Positions 1 through 11,400 of a DNA stretch of 64,000 nucleotides are shown piece after piece. The notes under the pieces are model-generated. The model searched no databases. It was given only the letters and a program-made list of their open reading frames with translations, and was not told the origin of the DNA. Origin of the DNA: Neovahlkampfia damariscottae. Lineage: Eukaryota; Heterolobosea; Selenaionea; Neovahlkampfiida; Neovahlkampfiidae. Made by a program: the position numbers and the translations under genes. How positions within the stretch are numbered: position 1 is the first letter of the stretch; every line of letters starts with the position of its first letter. The stretch is from contig JABLTG010000074.1 in NCBI GenBank assembly GCA_016618085.1, positions 30,514 through 94,513 of the forward strand, given 5' to 3'.

Positions 1-1181
1 AAGAAACAAAAATTGTAAAAGAATTAGAAAAGAAATATTCATTTACACAATCACCAAAACAACTTCAAATTACAAAAGAAAGTTCAAAATTGATTGATAT
101 AAGACATTCAAATGAATCAAAATCTTATTCTAATCCATTGGTCAATTCAATCATTGATGATAATGAACAAAAAGTTAAAGAAATTTTAATGGAAAAACCA
201 GATCTTGCAAATCAACAATTTTTTGATCAATCTTTATTACATTTGGCAATTTGTTATTCAAACGAAAAAATAGTAGGTCATTTAATAACAGCAGGTGCGC
301 ATATTAATTCAGGTGATAAATTAAAAAGGACACCATTACACATCGCAGCTAATATGGGAAATACAAATATTGTTTTAAATTTACTTGGAAATGGTGCAAA
401 TGTTAATGTCAAAGATTTATATGGTTTCTCTCCAATCATGTTATCAATTAAACAACATCATTGGGAAATTTCAGAGAACTTAATTTTATTTGGTGCTGAT
501 TTAAATTTTAAAAAAGATAATGGATTAACAATATTACATGAATCTTTACAATATGGTGATGAAGAATGTTTGGATTGGATTTTAAAAAAGGAAAAAATAA
601 AGTTAAATGGAAAAGATCAAATGGGGCAAACACCACTTTTGAGATCATTAGAAAGATCTCCAATTTCATTAATTAAAAAGTATATGGAAGTTAAAGGAGT
701 TGATATACTTGCAACGGACAATAACTCAAAAAATTTATTTCATTTTGCTACTAGAAATCAGAGAAATGATTTTCTTGAATTCATATTGGAAAAAGATGAT
801 ATTTCACCATTTGAAAATTTAATCACTCAAAAAGAGAAATTATCAGGTCAAAATCCATTACATTTTGCCATTAGATATGGAAATTTAACAACTGTTAGAT
901 TGATGATTTCATTATTTCAAAAAGTTAATGCTGATATACTCTCTAAAGATGGATCGAATGAATTACCATCTGGAATTGCACATAAAACAGTTGATAAAAT
1001 GTTTAATGATTATATTTCATCAAATGATTATGTTCATTTGGACAGAATTAATTCAAAAATTGAACATTTGCTGAGAATTAGAAAATATTTTAGAGAAGTA
1101 GAAAAGAATATCATTCCATCAGGTAAAAAAAGTAGAAGTAACTCAAAAAAGAGAAGTTCTTCAACATTATTTAATTTTTAA
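1..1181 (+). CDS. Ankyrin-repeat protein, C-terminal part (5' end outside window)
   Basis: The reading frame is open from base 3 with no ATG that must be the start, so the gene begins left of the window. At least six ankyrin repeats can be read, for example the TPLHIAANMGN and NPLHFAIRYGN units, each followed by a helix and a GA-N loop. The last 60 residues are basic and end in a Ser/Arg/Lys-rich tail, which looks disordered. Ankyrin repeats mediate protein-protein contacts; no catalytic domain is visible in this part, so the role is unknown. The stop is 88 bp upstream of the eIF3b start in the same orientation. An N-terminal domain outside the window could define the function. Confidence 0.85.
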   Translation, partial: ETKIVKELEKKYSFTQSPKQLQITKESSKLIDIRHSNESKSYSNPLVNSIIDDNEQKVKEILMEKPDLANQQFFDQSLLHLAICYSNEKIVGHLITAGAHINSGDKLKRTPLHIAANMGNTNIVLNLLGNGANVNVKDLYGFSPIMLSIKQHHWEISENLILFGADLNFKKDNGLTILHESLQYGDEECLDWILKKEKIKLNGKDQMGQTPLLRSLERSPISLIKKYMEVKGVDILATDNNSKNLFHFATRNQRNDFLEFILEKDDISPFENLITQKEKLSGQNPLHFAIRYGNLTTVRLMISLFQKVNADILSKDGSNELPSGIAHKTVDKMFNDYISSNDYVHLDRINSKIEHLLRIRKYFREVEKNIIPSGKKSRSNSKKRSSSTLFNF

Positions 1182-1269
1182 AAATAAATAATTTGCATTC
1201 AATTTTGTTTTGGATTCATTTTTATTGGCTTATTTTTTTTAACCAATCGTTTTGAACAAAGAAAAAAAA

Positions 1270-3303
1270 ATGTCTTTTACAGAGAGTGAGTTAAACAACT
1301 TTAATCCAGATGAAACTTTTGAATTTGAAATTGTAGAACCAGTTAAAAATGATAATTTATCAAATTGTCTTCTCATTGAAAATATTCCAAAAGCACCAAA
1401 AGAAAAGCTTACAAAACTTGAAACTGTTTTAAAAAAAGTTTTATCATTAAAAGGTGCAAAACCTATTAAAAACTTTTTAGTTGCTACATCTGAAGATGGT
1501 AGTTCAGCTGGTTGTTGTTTTGCTGAATATGATAATGTTACATGCGCAAAAGAAGTTCAAGAAAAATTAGATGGTTTTGAAATTGATAAAAAAATGAAAC
1601 TCAATTTAAAAGTACATTATTCATAAATTTAAACTTTTTTCAAGATCACATTCATGACTGATTTAGAAGAAAAAGAAATAAAAGAATACAAACCTCAAGA
1701 ATATCAAGAACCAATTCAACTTAATGATTGGTTATTTGATAAACAAGCAAGAGATCAATATGCTATTCGTTATTATGAACAAACAGAAATTTGTTGGAAT
1801 GATGAAATCCAAAAAGCTATTACAGTTAAAAAAGAAAATGTAAAAAATTAAAATCATTAACATTTCAAGAACTGGACTTTAAATTTAATTACATGGTCAC
1901 CAAGAGGAAGTTATATTGCTACATGGCATGAACAAGGTATTGCTATTTGGGGTGGTGAAAATTTTGCAAAACAAGCTGCTTTTGCTCATTCAAATGCAAA
2001 ACTTATTGATTTCTCACCATGTGAAAATTTTCTTTTAACATGGAATGAAGATGAAAAAAAGAATGTTGTTGTTTGGGATATTAAAACAAAAAAAGTTAAA
2101 AAAGTTTTTTCACTTTCAATTGATCCTTCTGAAATTATGAATTTTTGGCCAGTTTATAAATGGAGTCATGATGATAAATACCTTTCAAGAATGGGTGAAG
2201 ATTCAATTGAAATTTGGGATACTGAAACATTTGAATCAAAAACAATTTCAATTGATAGACTTGAAGGATATTCTTGGTCACCAAATGCTAATATTATTGC
2301 TTATACAGTTCCTGAAAAAGGTACAATTCCAGCAAAGGCATCATTAATGGAATATCCATCAAAAAGAGAAATTAAAACAAAAAATTTCTTCAAAGTTAAA
2401 GAGGAGATTAGAATCAATTGGTCACCAAAAGGAGATATTGTTTACTTTAAAGTTAATACAGAAACTAAAAAAGGACAAAAAGTTAAACCAAAAACTAATT
2501 TTGAATTCTTCTTTGTTAAAAAAAGAAATATTCCAATTACAACATTAACAGTTGAAGATCCAGTTGCACAAAATATTTGGTCACCAAAAGGAAATATTTT
2601 GTTATTAGTTATTCCAGGTGAATCACAAAAATCCAATTTCCGTTTTTACAGAATTGATCAATCAACAAACATTAAACAAGTTAATGAAATTAAAGAGAAA
2701 TTATTCACACATATTAACTTTTCACCACATGGTAGATATGGTATTTTCCATTCACCAAAATCTGTTAGTGGAACAATGGAATTTTATGATTTTGATGATT
2801 GTGAATTTTTAGGTCAAGGAGAACATTTTATGATGACAGACCTTCAATGGGATCCAACAGGAAGATATTTAGCTACAAGTGTTAGTTATCATGAACATCA
2901 ATCTGAAAATGGTTTCATTATTTGGAATTTCTTAGGTAAAATGATTCATAGTTTAAAAGTTGAAAAATTCTGGCAATTTCAATGGAGACCAAGACCACCT
3001 ACATTATTATCAGAAGAAGAAGAACTTGCAATTTCAAAATCATTAATTCAAAAAAAGAACGAAATTGTCAAAGAATCAAAAGAATTAGAAAGACTTCAAA
3101 AAAAAGAAATTGATGACAAGAGAAAGAAATTAATGACTGAATGGAAAGAATTAAGGTCAAACATGTTAAAAGTTTATAATGAACAAAAAGAACAAAGAAA
3201 ACAATTAAGAGGTGGTATTGATTCAGATGATGAAACTGATTATATTGAAGTTGATAAAGAAACTGTTGAAATCTTAGAACAAAGAGTTGAAGAAGTTGTT
3301 TAG
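1270..3303 (+). CDS. EIF3B: Eukaryotic translation initiation factor 3 subunit B
   Basis: Three exons, 1270-1611, 1645-1839 and 1870-3303, joined by introns of 33 and 30 nt, give 656 residues. Residues about 25-115 form the RRM (LIENIP RNP2-like strand, then GCCFAEY as RNP1-like strand). The eIF3b signature follows (NDWLFDKQARDQYAIRY, then IAIWGG and KLIDFSP), then an eIF2A/WD40-type beta-propeller with repeated WSP.G units, and a C-terminal coiled coil rich in K/E. eIF3b is the scaffold of the eIF3 complex on the 40S ribosome, acting in the cytosol. I placed the start at the first ATG in frame (1270). A CCAAT box lies at 1243-1247. The length is slightly below the usual size of about 700. 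Confidence 0.95.
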
Positions 3304-3331
3304 ACCAATAAAATTTGTTTGATCTTGAAAA
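3304..3331 (+). promoter_or_regulatory. 28-bp gene gap holding a CCAAT box
   Basis: The stop codon of eIF3b and the start of the DUF202 gene are only 28 bp apart, yet the gap contains CCAAT (3305-3309). This is the clearest small example of the start-proximal CCAAT element seen across the window. A promoter role is inferred from position and recurrence, not shown. Confidence 0.45.
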
Positions 3332-3760
3332 ATGAAAGTTGATATGAAGAAATTACTCTTGAGTTTAATACCCAAGTGGAAAAAGATTAAAAATGCTGAA
3401 ACTACAGCAAGAGATCTTTTATCACTTGAAAGAACTTTGTTCGTTTTTTTAGAATTCTAAATTCTCTAAAGATTGGCATGGTTGAGAACTTCCCTGGCAT
3501 CTATTGCTTTAGGTGTAGCAGTTGCTAAATTTGTCCCTGGAAAAGATCCTTCATCTAAATGGTTGGCAACAATAACTGGTGTGATATTAGTTATATTTGG
3601 ACTAGTAATTTCATTTTATGCTATCATTAGAAATTTTTATATGAACCACATTATTGTGGCGGATGATTCAATGTGTATTTTGGATAATATTGCACCAATT
3701 TTATTATCAATTGGTATTGTTGGAATTAGTGGATTATCTATTGCCATTATGTTCGTTTAA
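3332..3760 (+). CDS. DUF202-domain small membrane protein
   Basis: Two exons, 3332-3438 and 3472-3760, with a 33-nt intron give 131 residues. Splicing restores the DUF202 signature ERTLLAWLRTSLASIALG across the junction, which fixes both the intron and the start. Three membrane helices follow: the signature helix, one around WLATITGVILVIFGLVISF, and the C-terminal one. DUF202 occurs in bacterial YidH-like proteins and, more distantly, in the yeast VTC1 membrane subunit; the function in protists is not established. The stop lies 11 bp from the stop of the convergent elongase gene. I do not assign it to polyphosphate synthesis because no SPX or catalytic partner is in view. Confidence 0.75.
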
Positions 3761-3771
3761 AATAAAAAAAT

Positions 3772-4581
3772 TTATTCTTTTTTGACTTGTTTCTTTTTTG
3801 AATATTTTTGAACAAAGAATTGAACAAATAAAATTAAATAAGAAGCATACATAATGAATGCACAAATGATTAAAAATTTTGGTCTTTCACAACCACAATC
3901 AACACCAATGAACCATAAATAAGCCCAATATCCATTTACACCAATTCCAATAAACATTTGAATGATTTGAAATAAAGTTAAATAAATTGCCCATTTTGGT
4001 CTTTGTCCAATAGACATCAAAAAATAGTAAAAATACATGATTGTATGAACACAAGCATTAATTGTACCAAATAACCATCCAATTGTCATGTGATTAACAA
4101 TAGCATACCATGTGAATAATAAAACTGTTGTATGATGCCACCAATGAAGAAATTCAATATGTCCTTGTGGTTTTTTTGCAAGTCTTAAAACTGTATCAAA
4201 CAATTCAAAGTATTTTGAAAAAACAAAGAGTAAACCCCAAAAATGAAGTGTTGAAGGTTCCCATGTAACACCTTTTTCATCACAAAATAATGTCATAAAT
4301 CCATGTTCTTGTGCTTTTTGACTATATGGTATAACAACTCCAACTAAAATTACTAATGACATTATTGATAAACTTAAATTCCAAATAGCCATAATTGGTT
4401 TAATTATACCCTCAGGTACTCCTGTTTTGAATAATTTTGGTACCAAAAATATGATTAAAAGATAAAGTGTAACTGCGATTATTGGTGCTGCATTTGTATA
4501 ATACATTGTCCATGGTAATCCTCCATTTTGAAGTGAAGAAACTGTAAATAATTCTTGGTACAATTCAAGATAATGTTCCAT
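3772..4581 (-). CDS. Very-long-chain fatty acid elongase (ELO family)
   Basis: Single exon of 269 residues, a typical ELO length. It has about seven hydrophobic segments, the conserved FSKYFELFDTV stretch and the catalytic histidine box HWWHH (LHWWHHTTVLLFTWY), in the form used by ELOVL3/ELOVL6-type enzymes rather than HVYHH. The family condenses malonyl-CoA with an acyl-CoA in the endoplasmic reticulum. The lysine-rich C-terminus KKKQVKKE resembles an ER retrieval tail. The ELOVL6-like box suggests saturated C12-C18 substrates, but substrate preference cannot be read safely from sequence. Confidence 0.93.
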   Translation of the reverse strand: MEHYLELYQELFTVSSLQNGGLPWTMYYTNAAPIIAVTLYLLIIFLVPKLFKTGVPEGIIKPIMAIWNLSLSIMSLVILVGVVIPYSQKAQEHGFMTLFCDEKGVTWEPSTLHFWGLLFVFSKYFELFDTVLRLAKKPQGHIEFLHWWHHTTVLLFTWYAIVNHMTIGWLFGTINACVHTIMYFYYFLMSIGQRPKWAIYLTLFQIIQMFIGIGVNGYWAYLWFIGVDCGCERPKFLIICAFIMYASYLILFVQFFVQKYSKKKQVKKE

Positions 4582-4814
4582 TTTGCTTGTTTACTTCGGC
4601 AGATAAAAAAGTTTTTAACAGTTCAAAATAGAAACTAAAATGATTGGCTATTTCTTCCACAACGGAAAAGTTTCATTCGTCCAATCATTTAAGAACTATT
4701 TTGTTTTTTTTCCAAAAATTATAAATCAAAATCAAATATACTTCAATTTTCATCAAAAAAATTTGTGATTTATTCATCCAATGAAATACTGTTTATCAAC
4801 GACAATCTGACTTG

Positions 4815-6056
4815 ATGTTCAATAAAAGTGAAGCCATAGAAATATTAGAGACCAATCCAACATTGAAAAAACTGTCCAAAGAACAATTGTATAATTACGA
4901 TTTCATGTATTATGCAATCAAAAAATATGGAGCAGCTGAGTTATTAGGTTGGCAATTCCAACACTTACCTGATTATTTAAAACAAGATTCTGAAATTATA
5001 AAATACTATGCAAAAACATTTGGAATAAAATTGAAAGACATACCGACCAGTTGGACAAAAGAAGAATTCAAAAAATCTTGTTTCTCAATAATTGTCCAAA
5101 ACCCAAGGAGTATTGAAGATGCCCCTGATTTCATTAAAGATGATGAAGAAATAATGGAAATATGTATTCATGAATCACCTGAATTATTACAATTTGCTTC
5201 AGAAAGACTGAAAAATGATAAGAAATTTGTGTTAAAAACTTTACAAATTGATAAAGGAATAAATCTCAGTGATTATATTCTTTGTACAAGAGTACCATTG
5301 AAATTTGCATCTAAAAGATTGAGAAATGATAGAGAAGTGATCATAGAATCCATCAAATCAAACTACTTAAATTTACAATATGCATCAGCAGAATTCACTA
5401 TGAACAAAGAATTTTTATCAGAATGTATGAGGACAAATGGACATTGTTATGATATTAATCATGTATATAAGAATGATGAAGACATTTGTATGGCTGCTGT
5501 TTCCGAAAATGGATTAGTAATTGCAGAAATGCCAACAAACATTCAAATGAATGAAAAAATAGCATTTGAAGCTGTAAAGAAATCAGGATATGCTTATTTC
5601 ATACTATACCAAAAGATAGGTCATAAGGCAGATTTCTTTAAAAAGTTTGATTTTTGTATGGCAACTGTTGAATCATATCCAGAAGCAATAATTTACAATG
5701 AATTTTATCAAAGAGACAATAGAGAAATAGCAATGACAGCATGTTCTAAAGATGGTACACTTTTAAATTCGTATCGATGGAGAAGTACAAAAATTAATTT
5801 CTGTGATGATGAGGAGATCGTAATGGTTGCTGTAAAACAAAATGGATTAGCATTAGAACAAGCATCAGCAAGATTAAAACAGAATAGAAAAATAGTATAT
5901 CAAGCTGTTAAACAGAATGGTGATGCTTTAAAGTACTCTATCGGTTTTGAAAATGATGTAATCATTACTATGCTTTCAGAGAAAATGTATTTCAAATTGA
6001 TTACTGATATGAAGATGGAGAGATTATTTGATGTCAATTTTAGTTTTTTGAATTGA
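4815..6056 (+). CDS. DUF4116 repeat protein
   Basis: A single exon of 413 residues built from imperfect repeats of about 45-50 residues with the consensus 'ND.E.V...V..NG.AL..AS..LK', for example EIVMVAVKQNGLALEQASARLKQNRKIVYQAV near residues 335-370. This is the DUF4116 repeat, an all-helical repeat of unknown function that is expanded in several protists. There is no signal peptide, membrane helix or enzyme motif. Two more members lie at 51.3-54.4 kb. A CCAAT box sits about 35 nt upstream of the ATG. The last about 30 residues (LITDMKMERLFDVNFSFLN) resemble the ends of the other two copies (IKDINFSFA, LNDFTFHFKDE), so a short C-terminal cap is shared. Confidence 0.8.
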   Translation: MFNKSEAIEILETNPTLKKLSKEQLYNYDFMYYAIKKYGAAELLGWQFQHLPDYLKQDSEIIKYYAKTFGIKLKDIPTSWTKEEFKKSCFSIIVQNPRSIEDAPDFIKDDEEIMEICIHESPELLQFASERLKNDKKFVLKTLQIDKGINLSDYILCTRVPLKFASKRLRNDREVIIESIKSNYLNLQYASAEFTMNKEFLSECMRTNGHCYDINHVYKNDEDICMAAVSENGLVIAEMPTNIQMNEKIAFEAVKKSGYAYFILYQKIGHKADFFKKFDFCMATVESYPEAIIYNEFYQRDNREIAMTACSKDGTLLNSYRWRSTKINFCDDEEIVMVAVKQNGLALEQASARLKQNRKIVYQAVKQNGDALKYSIGFENDVIITMLSEKMYFKLITDMKMERLFDVNFSFLN

Positions 6057-6320
6057 AAAATAAATTTCATTCAATCTCTTTTTCAAAAACAACTTTATTA
6101 TGGATATAAATCTCTTTGTTTTTTGAATGATCAACTCAAATGATGAAAAAGACTACTGTTCATCGGATCATCAATTTTATAGAGCGAAATGAAAGTTCTT
6201 TTGAATCTTTTATGGTTAAAGCAATTTGAAATAATCTTTTGTATAACCAAATTTGTTCTGATTTCACCCGACGTTTTTGTTAAAATCTCCGGATAATTTT
6301 TATTGGCCCAAACAATAAAC

Positions 6321-7210
6321 ATGAGTCAAGACAAAGTTTGGAAATTTGGTTATGGTTCAAACATGTAAACCTTTCTAATTTCTTAAAAAAAAAAAGGTCC
6401 GTGGAGAACATGAAGAAAAAAAAAAATCTCGAAATATTTGAACACACAGCAGGAATTCTGAAAGGATTTAAATTGATATTCAAAGATGGTATAGCATTTT
6501 CTGAACCCGGTTTTGCTGCTGTGGTGAAAGGAACGGATCAAGATGAAGTTCATGGTACTTTGGCTTTAATTTCCAAAGAAACTGCCGAAGGACTTGATAT
6601 ACAAGAAATGGGATATCTCATACAAAAAGTTACAGTTGAAACATACGACAACAGAAAAATTGAAGCAGAAGTTTACGGAGAATATCCTGATAAAGAAATA
6701 AAAACATCTCCACCAAGTTTAAGATATCTTCGCTTGTTAATAAAAGGTGCAGAAGAATCAAATCTTCAAAAAGAATACATTGATAAGTTGAAAAAAGTTG
6801 AATATTATGAACCATCAGGGGAAGTGTTAAAAAATAGAAGTGTAAAAATCCCAAAAAGTAAAGAAGAAAGAGAGAAATTAAAAGTGTTTACTAATGAAGA
6901 ATTAAGTAAATTTAATGGTAAAGATGGAAATCCTAAGTATACTTGTTGTTTGGGTTTTGTCGTTGATCTTGAAAATGTTTGGATTTTTCCATCATGGCAT
7001 GGAAGAGATGTTTCGAATAGAAATTTACTTCATTTCAGAGGGTTTTCCCTTGATACCATGGACGATGGTGGGAAAACTTTTCCAAAACTTTCAACGTTAA
7101 ATGAAGAAGAAATTGAATATTTAACACAAAATCTTGATAGATTTATTCAAGGAGACAATAAAATCATTGGATACTTGAAAGAATTTTATGATTTTCAAGA
7201 ATCAGATTAA
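6321..7210 (+). CDS. Gamma-glutamylcyclotransferase-like protein with C-terminal extension
   Basis: Two exons, 6321-6364 and 6397-7210, separated by a 32-nt intron that ends in a run of 11 A before G. Splicing creates WKFGYGSNMSVENM, the BtrG/GGCT substrate-loop signature YGSN. Later come VHGTLALI and LDIQEMGYLI, where the Glu matches the catalytic acid of GGCT, followed by the A-V-Y strand. The predicted 285 residues exceed a GGCT domain (about 190) by a C-terminal segment with the CCLGFVVDLENVWIFPSWHGRDVSNRN region of unknown role. GGCT enzymes release 5-oxoproline from gamma-glutamyl peptides in glutathione turnover; the activity here is inferred. The stop is 50 bp from the convergent M50B-like gene. 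Confidence 0.85.
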
Positions 7211-7260
7211 ATAAAGACAAGTTGTCAAAACTTTGATTAAATTTCAAAAAAAATTTTTTC

Positions 7261-8178
7261 TTAATCTTCATGCTTCTTGTATGAAATGTATAATGATAAA
7301 GTCAATAAAAATATTGATACAGCAATCATTGATGATGCCCAAAACCAGTATGGTAATAATAAATTTTGTTGAATTGCTCCTGTATCAGACAACATTTTTT
7401 TTCCATCAATTTCGACTTGATAGGTGAAAATGTAATCAATATCACTGAAGGTGCTGATACAAATTTGTGTACCCAAGAAATCAACAAAGAAAACTTGAAA
7501 CCATAGTGGAAATAAAACACCCACTATCAAAAAAATCAATGCCAACAGACCCACAATTATTAAACCAAAATTCGAACGTACAACAAACACATCAGATAAC
7601 ATTAAACAAATTGACAATAATATAAGGCAAACCCTTGACATCTGTAAATGTAAGCACCTTATCAGAATGAAAAATGAACCTACAATTGGTCCTGACATTG
7701 GTCCCATTGCTGCAACTAATGCTAACTTCAATTTATTCGCATTTTGAGGTGTATAATAATAAGCAACACCAGAACCATCTTCATAAAGTATTAATTTCTC
7801 AAATGTAAATCCTGATAATAATGCTGTCAGTCCATGTGACATTTCATGAAACCAAGTTGCCAAAATTGTAAAAGGATAAAGTACATAATTTCCAAATGGA
7901 ATTCTCCATAATAACATTGTGAAAATTGCACAAACAAGTAATCCAACATACCTCAAAGTTTTTTTTTTCATGAATAAAGTTTTTGTCTCTTCAAAATATG
8001 AAATAGTGTTTTCTTTTTTGTTTGGTTCTTCAATAGATTCTTCAAAAAGTTGTTTATCTTCAGTTTCTTTAAAGTCTTCAAATTCAAGTGAAGGGTACTG
8101 TGGATCAAGAGAATCTTCAATCAAAATTTGTTCAAGTGAGATGGTTGGTGTGAAGGAGACATTTTCATCTTTCATCAT
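7261..8178 (-). CDS. Peptidase M50B-like membrane metalloprotease
   Basis: A single exon of 305 residues. The first about 75 residues are acidic and cytosolic. Five or six hydrophobic helices follow. The zinc-binding motif HEMSH lies in the first helices (ATWFHEMSHGLTALLSGF), followed by the family's GGSG-like strand (LYEDGSGVAYYY) and a GPMSGP loop, as in the peptidase M50B-like family. The second metal ligand is not obvious. These proteins are predicted intramembrane or membrane-bound proteases of unclear substrate. The start codon is preceded directly by a CCAATCA element, and the promoter region is shared with the divergent small secreted protein gene at 8290. Confidence 0.8.
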   Translation of the reverse strand: MMKDENVSFTPTISLEQILIEDSLDPQYPSLEFEDFKETEDKQLFEESIEEPNKKENTISYFEETKTLFMKKKTLRYVGLLVCAIFTMLLWRIPFGNYVLYPFTILATWFHEMSHGLTALLSGFTFEKLILYEDGSGVAYYYTPQNANKLKLALVAAMGPMSGPIVGSFFILIRCLHLQMSRVCLILLSICLMLSDVFVVRSNFGLIIVGLLALIFLIVGVLFPLWFQVFFVDFLGTQICISTFSDIDYIFTYQVEIDGKKMLSDTGAIQQNLLLPYWFWASSMIAVSIFLLTLSLYISYKKHED

Positions 8179-8289
8179 TGATTGGATGACTAACCATGAA
8201 CAATTGAAAATACAGTTGACAGTTTTTTGATGTTTTTAGACTCAAATTTCTTTTAATTTGAAGAGTGGTTTCCAAAATTTTATACACCA

Positions 8290-8655
8290 ATGAAATCAGT
8301 TCTATTTCTTTTTTGTTGTTTGTGTTTGTTTGTTTTTGTTCTTGCAAATGAAGAAAAAGTTGCATCAGCAACAAAAACAGCTGATGATTATATCAAAGAA
8401 GCATATGAAAAATTATCAAAAGACCCAAAAACTATGGATTTCATAAATGACTACGGTTTCAAAAAAAAAAAAAAAAATTAATAAATTCAAACAGGAAAAC
8501 TAGCTGAAGAATTTGGTAAACTTTCAGGTGAAAAATTTGAAAATGCACAAGAAAAAATTTTATCTGGTCTCATGGGAGATTTCTTTAAAAAAATGGCAGT
8601 TGAACATCAAAACAAAGTTGGAGCTGAAAAAAAAGAAAAAAAAGACGAATTATAA
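8290..8655 (+). CDS. Small secreted protein of unknown function
   Basis: Two exons, 8290-8455 and 8495-8655, with a 39-nt intron that contains a run of A, give 108 residues. Residues 1-20 are a clear signal peptide (LFLFCCLCLFVFVLA, cleavage near ANEEK). The mature part is charged and helical (DDYIKEAYEKLS, GKLAEEFGKLSGEKFENAQEKIL) and ends in a lysine/glutamate-rich tail. No family is recognised. The stop is 23 bp from the convergent TFIIIC gene end. The intron is supported by the continuation of the helical, charged reading frame after it, not by homology. Confidence 0.7.
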
Positions 8656-8678
8656 ACTTTGATTAAAAAAATACTTCT

Positions 8679-11352
8679 TCATTGCCAACCAAGTTTTATG
8701 AATTTATTTCCACACAATGAACATTTTTGATTTTGATTTTTTAAAATATCTTCACATTTACATGAACAACCAGTACATTTTAAACTCTTCTTTTGTATGA
8801 TTTGAAATGTCAAAACATCAATTTCTACTCTTTTAAAAAAAAAATCTTTCTTTACCAAAAGGATGATTTTTTGAACAAACTCTTTGATTAATATTAAATT
8901 CAACTTTTACATCTTCATCACAAATTGGACATTTATATCTTTTTGGATAATCAATTTCAATAGTTTCAAATTTTTTAGTTTCACAAATTGTCTTCAATTT
9001 TTGAAGAGAACTCAAACAATTTTCATTTCCTTTAAATTTTTTGTACACATTTTCAATTGAATTTAATTTTAATTTTGCATTTTCAAATGATTCTATTGAA
9101 GAATCTTCTGTCAAAGTCAATATTAAAAACTGTAACATCCAATCACAAATACACAGAATCTCATTTGAACTGATATCTTTTTGATCACTCAAAAAAGAAT
9201 GAAGAATATCAGAACAATACTGAAACATCAATATTGTCTTGAATGAATTAATTTGTTCTTCAAATCCTTCATACATTTGTTGAGTTGTTGGTATGAAACT
9301 TAAAATCAAATATGAAAATTTCAATGTTCCAATAATTCCTTTTGTTTGATATTCAAGATATAATCTATCAACAATAGTCTTAATTGATTCTTTTGGTAAT
9401 GTTGAAATGAAATCTAAAACATCTAAATTTGAGTATTTGAATTTTTTGGTTTCATTGATTTCACAAACTTCAATTAATTTATCAATAATCAAATCAAGAT
9501 TATCTGTTGTCATAGTTGAATACATTGATATTTTTGTTTTTCCTTTCGATTCAAATGAAAAAGTTTTTGATAAATCTCCGGGGTATTCTATTAAAATTGA
9601 TAATAAAATATCATTTGGAGATAATGCAATTCCAAAAATTGGATGAAGAAAACTAGTTTTAATTAATGTATTCTTTGAAATATCAAATGTTTCTGAAATA
9701 AAATATTGCATTAATAAACCATCAAATCCACATGTGAATAAGATGAAAGATTTTCCAGATTTCATTATTTCAATTCCATTAATTGTTGAAAAATGATCAT
9801 TCAATGTTGTTTTGAATAAAATTTTATCATTTTCAAATTTTATGATAATAATTTCAAATCCTTGACAAATGATTAAAAAATATTCAGTTTTAGAAATGAC
9901 AAATATTTTAAAAAATGATATTGGGATACCATTTGGAATTTCGTTTTTTTGGATATGTGAAAAGTTCACCATTTCAAATTTTCCATTTTTGAGTTGATAT
10001 TGATTGATATTTCCTTCAATATCTGAACTAAATAAAGATGACGTTTCTTTGAATTTTAAACAAGAAATTTGAGTTTCATGAGCATCAAATTGTTGAATCA
10101 ATTTAGCTGTTCTTTTTAAAGAGTTGAGTCAAAACTGAATGACTTACAATTCATTATTTTCAAATTTCACTTCTAATATGAAAATTTCACCATTTCTATT
10201 TCCAAGAGCCAAATATGCTGAATTTGAATCTGTTATTTCAGACCAAGTTATTGAGTTAATTTTGAATCTATTTGTTAATCTCAAATAAAGATCTGTTGCA
10301 AGTATTTTTTTAGGTAATTTTTTCTTTGGTGTCTCTTCAACAATTTCTTCTTCTTCCTCAGTTGGTTTTTTTCTTTTTGGTGTTGATTGGTTTTTTGATG
10401 TGGATTTTTTTGGGGTTGATTGATTATTTTCTGATTCATCTTTTTCAGCTTTTTCTTTTATATCTTTCATTTGAAGTCTCAATTTTGTTTGTAAATACTA
10501 TCTTGTATTAAATAATGTTTTTAAATCATACATGATTAACATCTTTTTTTGAATAAGTTTTATAATCCTCTGGAAATTCTTTTAATGCTTCATCCATTCC
10601 TTTCTCTTTTGCTGTTTTTTCATCTTTATTTAGTCTTCGAGCTTTGATTTTCTGTGAAACAAAAAAAGTTACTTTTAAATTATTTTTACATTTAATTCTG
10701 GTAATTGTTTTGATAAATAATCATTTGGTAAAAATGAAAGGTAAGAATTCCAAAAGAAATCGAAGATCTTATCCATTGTAATAGTTTTTTCAAATTTTGC
10801 AGTTTTTGGTGTTTTTGATGGTGTTTTTTTTATTTCACCAGCAGTTGTATATTCTTCCACTTCTTCAATCATCAAATCATCAAATCCTTTATTTTCGAAA
10901 ATGATTTCATTTAACTCTAAAATCTTTTCAAAAGAAGTTTGTAATGAATCAGGTTTTGCGTAAAGGCTGATATGATTTCTTGAATCTTGAATCAATAAAA
11001 CGGATTTTCCATTGTAAATTGGTGGTGACCATTCTATAGCTTTACTTGTACATGGGTTATTTTTGTACAAAACAGTTTCGTCAAAAAAATCAAATTTTGA
11101 AAAATTTGGTTTTATATTCATGCTTTCTGAGAATAAGTATTCAGGAATATCATCATTTAATACACAAAAACTCTTATCATTTGATAAATCCTTCAAACAA
11201 AAAAAATTAAAAAAAAACAAATTTACGACAAGATGAGCTAAATTTGAAGAATCTGTATTCATCAAAGTGATTAAATTTGAATATTTTGACCATATAAGAC
11301 TATTTGGATAAATTGAATTCGACAAATAAGAGTTCTTTGTCTCACGTATCAT
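8679..11352 (-). CDS. Transcription factor TFIIIC WD40/zinc-finger subunit (TFIIIC90 family)
   Basis: Six exons on the minus strand (11352-11227, 11190-10690, 10651-10532, 10497-10148, 10111-8856, 8827-8679) give 833 residues; introns are 28-38 nt. The N-terminal part has WD40-like units (SLIWSKYSNLITLMN, AIEWSPPIYNGKSVLLIQD, SITWSEITDSNSAYLALG) of the TFIIIC delta type. A basic low-complexity linker with KKSTSKNQSTPKRKKP lies between blades. The C-terminus carries two zinc modules, CPIC...CSKNHPF and CTGC...CEDI...CSLCG, matching the TFIIIC zinc-finger domain. Family members bind RNA polymerase III promoters at tRNA genes in the nucleus. The first intron (11191-11226) is a multiple of three without a stop. 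The start (11352) has CCAAT about 15 nt upstream. Confidence 0.85.
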
Positions 11353-11400
11353 TATTCAAAAAAGAATATTATTGGATAAAACCAAAAAAATTTATTTTTT

